This document shows positions 45,417-50,162 of a stretch of DNA of 50,162 nucleotides, piece after piece. The stretch covers positions 1 through 50,162 of the forward strand of contig NZ_BONF01000062.1 in assembly GCF_016862575.1 (NCBI RefSeq), written 5' to 3'. Under the pieces are notes generated by a model that saw nothing but the letters and a program-made list of their open reading frames with translations, made no database searches and had not been told where the DNA came from. Position 1 is the stretch's first letter, and each line of letters starts with the position of its first letter. The position numbers and the translations under genes are program-made. This stretch comes from Catellatospora bangladeshensis (GTDB taxonomy: Bacteria > Actinomycetota > Actinomycetes > Mycobacteriales > Micromonosporaceae).

Positions 45417-46574
45417 ATGGACGCCCACCGCCTGCAGCGCAGCTTCGCCGTGGTGCAGTCCCACGGCGATCGTGCCGCACAGCACTTCTACGCCTTCCTC
45501 TTCGTGGCGTATCCGGAGCTGCGCGATCTCTTCCCGGTGTCCATGGCCGGCCAGCGGGAGAAGCTGCTGCAGGCGCTCGGGCACGTCGTGTCGCACGCCG
45601 ACCGCCTCGACCAGGCCATGCCGTACCTGGAGGGCCTGGGCCGCGACCACCGCAAGTTCTCGGTGGTCGGGGGCCACTACGCGCAGGTCGGGCAGGCGCT
45701 GCTGGCCACCCTGGAGCACTTCCTGGGTGAGCAGTGGACTCACGACCTGGCCGCGGAGTGGGCGGCGGCGTACGACAGGGTGTCGGGCATCATGCTGCGG
45801 GCGGCCGAGCACGCCGCCCGCAGCCAGCCCGCCTGGTGGACCGCGGACGTGCTGGAGCACGAGCGCCGCGGCACCGACCTGGCGGTCTTCACGGTGCGGC
45901 CCACCATGCCGCTGTACTACCGGCCGGGGCAGTCGGTGTCGCTGGAGTGCGCGCTGCGCCCCCGGGTGTGGCGGCTGCTGTCGCCCGCGAACACCCCGCG
46001 CGCCGACGGCACGATCGAGTTCCACGTCCGCGCCCAGCCCGGCGGCGAGCTGAGCCCGGCGCTGGTGCACCAGCTGCGCGAGGGCGACCAGGTGCGGCTC
46101 GGCGCGCCGGTGGGCCGCCGGCTCACGCTGACCCCCGGTGGCGGCCGGGACCTGCTGCTCATCGCCGCGGGCACCGGCCTGGCGCCCCTGCGTGCGCTGG
46201 CCGAGCAGGTCGAGGTCGAGGCCGGCGCGGGAGTGCCGCCCCGGTCGGTGCACCTGTTCCTGGGTGCGCGCAGCGTGTCCGACCTCTACGACCTGCCGAC
46301 GCTGCGCGGGCTGGAGGCCGCCCACCGCTGGCTGACCGTCGTGCCGGTCACGCCGGAGGACCACGGCGGCGACGACGTCCTCGGCGCGGCGCTGCGCACC
46401 GCCCGCCTGGCCGAGCGTGAGGTGTACGTGTGCGGCCCGCCCGCGCTGACCGGCTACGCGCACGGCGCGCTCGCCGCCGCAGGGGTGCCCGCAAGCCGGA
46501 TCCACATCGAGGAGTACGACGGCGGGCGCTACCTGCCGTCGCCGACGCCCGCCGCGGTCAACGCGGTCCGGTGA
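45417..46574 (+). CDS. Flavohaemoprotein (globin plus FAD/NAD reductase)
   Basis: A 385-residue protein. Globin domain (residues 1-140): RLQRSFAVVQSHGDRAAQHFYAFLFVAYPELRDLFPVSM, proximal His in GLGRDHRKFSVV, GHYAQVGQALLATLEHFLG. FAD-binding domain: MPLYYRPGQSVSLECAL and the RVWRLLSPAN region. NAD-binding domain: LLLIAAGTGLAPLRALAEQ and EVYVCGPPALTGYAH. Such proteins turn NO into nitrate using O2 and NAD(P)H. It is the second gene of the globin operon; the reductase part could also serve the neighbouring truncated globin. The region between the globin and reductase is compact for the class. Confidence 0.93.
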   Translation: MDAHRLQRSFAVVQSHGDRAAQHFYAFLFVAYPELRDLFPVSMAGQREKLLQALGHVVSHADRLDQAMPYLEGLGRDHRKFSVVGGHYAQVGQALLATLEHFLGEQWTHDLAAEWAAAYDRVSGIMLRAAEHAARSQPAWWTADVLEHERRGTDLAVFTVRPTMPLYYRPGQSVSLECALRPRVWRLLSPANTPRADGTIEFHVRAQPGGELSPALVHQLREGDQVRLGAPVGRRLTLTPGGGRDLLLIAAGTGLAPLRALAEQVEVEAGAGVPPRSVHLFLGARSVSDLYDLPTLRGLEAAHRWLTVVPVTPEDHGGDDVLGAALRTARLAEREVYVCGPPALTGYAHGALAAAGVPASRIHIEEYDGGRYLPSPTPAAVNAVR

Positions 46575-46587
46575 GACAGGGGGAACC

Positions 46588-47220
46588 GTGACACCAGTCA
46601 GCGCACTCGGCACCCAGGACGCGCCGGACCTGCGTAAGCGCGTGCCGCACACGCCCGAGTCGATCGTCCGGCACCACCTGCCGGACGCGACCGGCCGCCG
46701 CCGCGGGTACGACAAGGAGGCCGTCGACCGGCTGCGCCGCACCGTCGCGGAGGACGTCGACGCGCTCAACGCCTACATCGTGATGCAGCAGGCCGAGCTG
46801 GACCGGGTCAAGCGGCTCGGCGACCGGCTGGGCGCCGCCGACCCGGCGGTGCGGGCCCGCCAGGTCGCCGCCGAGGCGGTCACCCTCACCGCGCGGGCGC
46901 AGGCCCAGGCCGACACCGTGATCGCCGCGGCGCAGCAGCAGGGACGCCTGATCGTGGAGACCGCCGAGAAGCAGGCCGCGAACATCCTGGAGGCGGCCCG
47001 GCGCGAGGCCGACCGGGCGGCGGCCAGCTACCGGGCCACGGCCGGCGTCGCGTACAGCGCGGAGAGCGAGCGGCAGGCCCGCGACGTCGCGATGCTGGCC
47101 ACCTGCCTGCGCTCGCTGGAGGCGGCCCGCTCCAACCTGCCCGCCATCGAGGCGCAGTTCGACGCGGTGATCCTGGCGTTCCAGCACCAGCTGCAGCACC
47201 TGCACCCGCAACCCGAGTGA
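46588..47220 (+). CDS. DivIVA-like coiled-coil protein
   Basis: A 210-residue mostly helical protein: TPESIVRHHLPDATGRRRGYDKEAVDRLRRTVAEDVDALNAYIV resembles the DivIVA N-terminus (RRGYDxxxVDxFL), followed by coiled-coil QQAELDRVKRLGDRLGAADPAVRARQVAAEAVTLTARAQAQADTVIAAAQQQGRLIVETAEKQAANILEAARREADRAAA. DivIVA proteins organise polar growth and septation in actinomycetes. It is probably a paralogue, not the essential DivIVA/Wag31. GGGGGA precedes the GTG start. It is 14 nt after the flavohaemoprotein stop. Confidence 0.85.
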   Translation: MTPVSALGTQDAPDLRKRVPHTPESIVRHHLPDATGRRRGYDKEAVDRLRRTVAEDVDALNAYIVMQQAELDRVKRLGDRLGAADPAVRARQVAAEAVTLTARAQAQADTVIAAAQQQGRLIVETAEKQAANILEAARREADRAAASYRATAGVAYSAESERQARDVAMLATCLRSLEAARSNLPAIEAQFDAVILAFQHQLQHLHPQPE

Positions 47221-47259
47221 GCACCCGAGCCGGTGTGACGTGTCCGAAGTGGAGTGAAC

Positions 47260-47694
47260 ATGACCGGCCCGGCCTGCCCGTCCGATGATGGACAGATGCC
47301 CTCCCGACAGATGCCGCACTTCGCCGAGCGATACAACCGCCTGGTCGAGGCGATCCGGCCGGGCGGGGTGCGCCAGACCGACGAGCTGGTGGCCCGCGCC
47401 GTCGACGTGTCCGCGCAGTACATCGGGATGCTGCGCACCGGCAAGCGGGCCAACCCCAGCCACGGGCTGCTGCGCCGCATCGCGGCCCACTTCGGCGTGG
47501 ACGTGGCCTACTTCCTCGACCCGGCCCGCGCGGCGGCGATCGACCACGAGCTGGACCTGCTCGGCGCGCTGCGCGACGCCAGGGTGCGCCGGGTGGCGTA
47601 CCGGCTGACCGGGCTCTCCCCGGCGAGCCTGGACCTGGCCGCCGAGGTGGTGGAGCGGCTGCGCGCGCTGGAAGGCCTATACGACGATCAGTAA
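47260..47694 (+). CDS. EspR-like HTH nucleoid-associated regulator
   Basis: A 144-residue protein whose HTH region FAERYNRLVEAIRPGGVRQTDELVARAVDVSAQYIGMLRTGKRANPSHGLLRRIAAHFGVDVAYFLD and C-terminal dimerisation helices (LLGALRDARVRRVAYRLTGLSPASLDLAAEVVERLRALEGL) match the arrangement of mycobacterial EspR. EspR is a nucleoid-associated regulator of ESX-1 and cell-wall genes. The ATG at 47260 has GGAG 5 nt upstream; an ATG at 47296 is an alternative start. It follows DivIVA-like on the same strand. Confidence 0.85.
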   Translation: MTGPACPSDDGQMPSRQMPHFAERYNRLVEAIRPGGVRQTDELVARAVDVSAQYIGMLRTGKRANPSHGLLRRIAAHFGVDVAYFLDPARAAAIDHELDLLGALRDARVRRVAYRLTGLSPASLDLAAEVVERLRALEGLYDDQ

Positions 47695-47774
47695 AAGATC
47701 GGTAACGTGCGCGTGCGAGACTTCGCAGCGCCGCAGGCCGCCCGGCCGCGCGGCGACGTTAGTGAGGCGGTCAC

Positions 47775-48119
47775 GTGGCGGATCACACGGCGCGCCGGCC
47801 CTCGGCTCCGGTGGGGCTGGCCGCGAACCTGACGATCGGCATGAGCGTGCACCTGCTCGCCGCCGTCGTCTACGCGGTCCTGTCCCTGCTGCGCCTGGAG
47901 GGCTGCGACCGGAGCGACGGGCTGGCGGCCGGCTGGACGCTGGCCGTGCTGATCGACCTCATGCTCGGCGGGATCCTGCTGGCCATGGCGCTGCGCCGGG
48001 TCGCCGGCGGCAGCCGGTGGGCGGTGCTGGCGGGCTGGGCGGTGAGCTTCGTGCCGTTCGTGGTGGCCGCCGCCGTCTCCATGCGCTACCTCAACAGCCT
48101 GCCCAGTGGCTGTGAGTAG
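47775..48119 (+). CDS. Small membrane protein, unknown
   Basis: A 114-residue protein with three hydrophobic helices: NLTIGMSVHLLAAVVYAVLSLL, AGWTLAVLIDLMLGGILLAMALRRV, WAVLAGWAVSFVPFVVAAAVSM. No family is recognised. The GTG has GAGGCGG upstream. It overlaps the serine hydrolase start (TAGTG), so the two are cotranscribed. A -10-like TAACGT lies at 47701-47706. Confidence 0.75.
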   Translation: MADHTARRPSAPVGLAANLTIGMSVHLLAAVVYAVLSLLRLEGCDRSDGLAAGWTLAVLIDLMLGGILLAMALRRVAGGSRWAVLAGWAVSFVPFVVAAAVSMRYLNSLPSGCE

Positions 48120-49051
48120 TGCGAGACCGGGAGATCGGGCGCCTGGTCCGCACCGCCGGGTACGCCGACCGTGAGGCGCTGGTCGTGGGCCTGTCCCGCC
48201 GCGGTGCGGGGCCGGTGTTCGTGTGCCGGGGGCCGTACACGGCGACCAGCCTCGTCTACGCCGCGTCGCTGGCCAAGCAGGTCGTGGCCGCGTGTGCGCT
48301 GCTGCTCGCGCGGCGCGGCGTGCTGGCGGCCGACGAGCCGCTGTCCCCGCGGCTGCCGGAGCTGCCCGGCTGGGCGGCGCGCGTACGGCTGCGGCACCTG
48401 GTCCACCACACCGGCGGCCTGCCGGACGACGAGCTGGTCGACGCGCGGCTCACCGGGGACCGGACCGCCGCCGCCGTGCTCGGGGCGCTGACCGCGCTGC
48501 CCTTCCCAGCCCGGCCACCCGGCACGGCGTACGCGTACTCCAACGCCGGATACGTCTGCCTCGCCGAGGTGGTGCGCCGCGCGGCGGGCCGCCCGCTGCC
48601 GGGCCTGGCCCACGAGCTGCTGTTCGCCCCGCTCGGCATGCGCATGAGCCGGTTCTGGGACGGGCCCGGACCGGCTCCGCCCGGCGCCCGGCCGCTGGCG
48701 CCGCTGCACCCGGCGCCGCTGTCGCTCGGCGACGGCGGCCTGTGGACCACCGCCGCCGACCTGCTGCGCTGGGCGGACGCGCTCAACACCGGCGCGCTGG
48801 GGGAGAGCGGGCTGCTGCAGACGCCCGGCCGGCTCGACGACGGCACCCCGCTCGACTACGCGTGGGGCATGGGCGTACGCCGCCGCCACGGATACACGCA
48901 CTACCGGCACGGCGGCGGCTGGCCGGGCGTACGCACCGTGCTGGCCCGGGTGCCCGACCGCGGCCTCGGCCTGGTCGTCGTCGCGCCGGGAGACGCCACC
49001 GAGCGCGCCGCGGCGCTCACCGACCTGCTGCTCGACCGGCTGCTGAGCTAA
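48119..49051 (+). CDS. Serine beta-lactamase-like/DD-peptidase family hydrolase
   Basis: A 310-residue serine hydrolase of the class C beta-lactamase/DD-peptidase/esterase fold. Nucleophile Ser in YAASLAKQVVAACALLLARRG (SxxK as SLAK), Tyr in YSNAGYVCLAEVV (YxN), and HGGGWPGVRTVLA as the HxG motif. There is no signal peptide at the N-terminus (MRDREIGRLVRTAGYADREAL), so it is cytoplasmic unless the upstream membrane protein anchors it. A resistance function is not supported. Confidence 0.9.
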   Translation: MRDREIGRLVRTAGYADREALVVGLSRRGAGPVFVCRGPYTATSLVYAASLAKQVVAACALLLARRGVLAADEPLSPRLPELPGWAARVRLRHLVHHTGGLPDDELVDARLTGDRTAAAVLGALTALPFPARPPGTAYAYSNAGYVCLAEVVRRAAGRPLPGLAHELLFAPLGMRMSRFWDGPGPAPPGARPLAPLHPAPLSLGDGGLWTTAADLLRWADALNTGALGESGLLQTPGRLDDGTPLDYAWGMGVRRRHGYTHYRHGGGWPGVRTVLARVPDRGLGLVVVAPGDATERAAALTDLLLDRLLS

Positions 49052-49059
49052 TACCAGGT

Positions 49060-49088
49060 TTGACTTATATAAGCTGCGGCTGTAACTT
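49060..49088 (+). promoter_or_regulatory. Promoter and operator of the second ArsR-SRPBCC pair
   Basis: TTGACT (49060-49065), 17-bp spacer, TAACTT (49083-49088), then 6 nt to the GTG at 49095. The spacer starts with a perfect palindrome CTTATATAAG (49064-49073), a typical ArsR operator look. Confidence 0.65.
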
Positions 49089-49094
49089 CGAGCC

Positions 49095-49475
49095 GTGCAC
49101 GCCTTCGACGTACTGGGGGACCCGGTCCGGCGCCGGATCCTCGAACTGCTCGCCGACGGCGAACAGTCCTCCGGTGCGCTCACCGAGGTGATCCAGGCCG
49201 AGTTCGGCATCTCGCAACCCGCCGTCTCCCAGCACCTGAAAGTGCTGCGCGACAGCGGGTTCGCCACGGTGCGCGCGGTGGGTACCAGGCGGCTGTACAC
49301 CGTGGACACCACCCCGCTGCGGGAGGTGGACGCCTGGCTCGAACGGTTCCGGGGCTTCTGGAGCCAGCGCCTGGACGCGCTGGAGACCGAACTCGCGCGC
49401 GGCCGCCGGGAACGCCGGCAGCGCGAACCACAGCGACGAGGAGACGACGATGAAGGACATCACCGAGCAGCTTGA
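49095..49475 (+). CDS. ArsR-family regulator, second copy
   Basis: A 126-residue protein: FDVLGDPVRRRILELLADGEQSSGALTEVIQAEFGISQPAVSQHLKVLRDSGFATVRAVGTRRLYTVDTTPL is the winged HTH, and no CxC metal site is present. A basic C-terminal tail (RGRRERRQREPQRRGDDDE) follows. It is a paralogue of the ArsR at 16672 and like it is coupled to an SRPBCC gene, here with a 26-nt overlap. The GTG lacks a Shine-Dalgarno. Confidence 0.92.
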   Translation: MHAFDVLGDPVRRRILELLADGEQSSGALTEVIQAEFGISQPAVSQHLKVLRDSGFATVRAVGTRRLYTVDTTPLREVDAWLERFRGFWSQRLDALETELARGRRERRQREPQRRGDDDEGHHRAA

Positions 49476-50067
49476 GGCGATCCGCCGCCGGGTGGAACGC
49501 GCCGACACCGACGAGGGAGAGGGCGTCGCCGTCGTCATCCGGCGCACCTACCGCGGCGAGGCCGAGGACGTCTGGGACGCGATCACCAGCCCCGAGCGGC
49601 TGCCGCGCTGGTTCGCCCCCGTCACCGGCGACCTGCGGGAGGGCGGCACCTTCCAGGTCGAGAACAACGCGGGCGGCGACATCCAGCGCTGCGACCCGCC
49701 CCGCCTGCTCCGCCTCACCTGGGGCGCCCCCAACAGCATCGTCGAGGTCACCCTCACCGCCGCCGGCTCCGACCGCACCGACCTCGAGGTCCGCCACACC
49801 GTCCCCCTCTCGGTGGCGGGCAGCGCCGCAGGCGCCCTCTACGTCGGCCCCGGCTGGGACCAGGGCCTGCTCCGCCTGGCCCAGTACCTCTCCGGCGAAG
49901 ACCTCGGCGACCTCACCACGGCGGAGAACTCCATCGAGGGCCAGGAGTTCTCCCGCGGCTCCATCGCCGCCTGGGCCGACGCCGTCCGCGCCTCCACCCT
50001 CGCCACCGAAGACCAGACCACCGCCGCCATAACCGCCGCCACCACCCACTTCGCCCCCAACCTGTAA
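49450..50067 (+). CDS. SRPBCC (AHSA1-type) protein, second copy
   Basis: A 205-residue protein: VVIRRTYRGEAEDVWDAITSPERLPRWFAPVTGDLREGGTFQVENNAGGDIQRCDPPRLLRLTWGAPNSIVEVTL is the START-like fold of the AHSA1/SMU440-type group. The C-terminus (SRGSIAAWADAVRASTLATEDQTTAAITAATTHFAPNL) is helical. GAGGAG lies 7 nt before the ATG, which overlaps the ArsR gene. It is immediately followed by a C-rich pentamer tract. Confidence 0.9.
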   Translation: MKDITEQLEAIRRRVERADTDEGEGVAVVIRRTYRGEAEDVWDAITSPERLPRWFAPVTGDLREGGTFQVENNAGGDIQRCDPPRLLRLTWGAPNSIVEVTLTAAGSDRTDLEVRHTVPLSVAGSAAGALYVGPGWDQGLLRLAQYLSGEDLGDLTTAENSIEGQEFSRGSIAAWADAVRASTLATEDQTTAAITAATTHFAPNL

Positions 50068-50099
50068 CCCCACCCCACCCCACCCAACCCCACCCCACC
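50068..50099 (+). repeat. (CCCCA)n tract, G-rich on minus strand
   Basis: Six or so units of CCCCA/CCCA start directly after the SRPBCC stop codon. The minus strand has several GGGG runs separated by one or two T, enough for a G-quadruplex. No gene. Confidence 0.85.
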
Positions 50100-50130
50100 G
50101 CGCGCCAGCCCCACCCACCCCTCCCGCGTC

Positions 50131-50162
50131 GATCTTGCGCGAACTGTGGGTGCGACACGCGG
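50131..50162. repeat. Type A element, copy A3, cut by window edge
   Basis: GATCTTGCGCGAACTGTGGG then GTGCGACACGCGG, matching the left half of A1 and A2. The right arm lies beyond the window. Confidence 0.8.

Noticed and set aside
48119-49051. Beta-lactamase conferring resistance
   Set aside because: It has SxxK/YxN motifs but no signal peptide and belongs to the wide serine hydrolase family.

Overview
This 50 kb window is chromosomal DNA of a very GC-rich actinomycete. Codon usage is GC3-rich, GTG starts are common, and the content (SigB/F partner switching, STAS proteins, DivIVA-like and EspR-like proteins, leaderless-looking starts, a SOS box of actinobacterial form) fits Micromonosporaceae (Catellatospora/Actinoplanes/Micromonospora-like). 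The placement is inferred from gene style, not from a search. I see no rRNA, tRNA, prophage, transposase or CRISPR.

Layout. 1-7.9 kb is a signalling block: the 3' part of a HAMP-array hybrid histidine kinase, a stand-alone response regulator, an ANTAR-GAF-PAS-SpoIIE-type phosphatase on the other strand, an anti-anti-sigma factor, an RsbW-like kinase and a SigB/F-type sigma factor. 8-15 kb holds argS, a DUF305 lipoprotein, a methyltransferase, an AI-2E-type permease, an NAD epimerase and a YihY/BrkB membrane protein. 15-21 kb holds an MFS transporter divergent from an ArsR-SRPBCC pair, then a nuclease/phosphatase, HAD and PfkB operon, and an SRPBCC-ankyrin pair. 21-26 kb has a VOC/2H-phosphoesterase/unknown operon divergent from an aldehyde dehydrogenase, an APH-type kinase, and an S41 protease divergent from an ArsR regulator. 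26.9-31.4 kb has a SulP-carbonic anhydrase fusion, LysR, RidA-like and HIBADH-like genes. 31.5-39.4 kb has a DHFR-like reductase, a STAS protein whose 3' end overlaps an ECF sigma gene antisense, a GH95 glycosidase, a GNAT, a histidine phosphatase, and a thioredoxin-reductase-like flavoprotein divergent from an XRE-cupin regulator. 39.4-50.1 kb has a secreted DUF1906 protein, an ABC exporter, a coiled-coil unknown, a VOC protein, a two-globin (truncated globin plus flavohaemoprotein) operon, DivIVA-like, EspR-like, a small membrane protein, a serine hydrolase and a second ArsR-SRPBCC pair.

The most unusual content is non-coding. Three families of short palindromic elements with fixed length are dispersed among the gene ends: type A (67 bp, two complete copies plus one cut by the window edge), type B (61 bp, five copies) and type C (48 bp, four copies). 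A fourth, AGCGAGCG-rich repeat follows the kinase. Several copies intrude into genes: one type C copy sits in frame inside the GH95 gene, another supplies the C-terminus and stop of the S41 protease, a type A copy supplies the last codons and stop of the LysR gene, a type B copy begins inside the GH95 stop codon, and the AGCGAGCG repeat supplies the start codon of the response regulator. No mobilising enzyme is encoded here.

Many genes lack a Shine-Dalgarno but have a -10-like hexamer 6-8 nt before the start codon, suggesting leaderless transcripts. Several divergent pairs carry clear operator-like palindromes.
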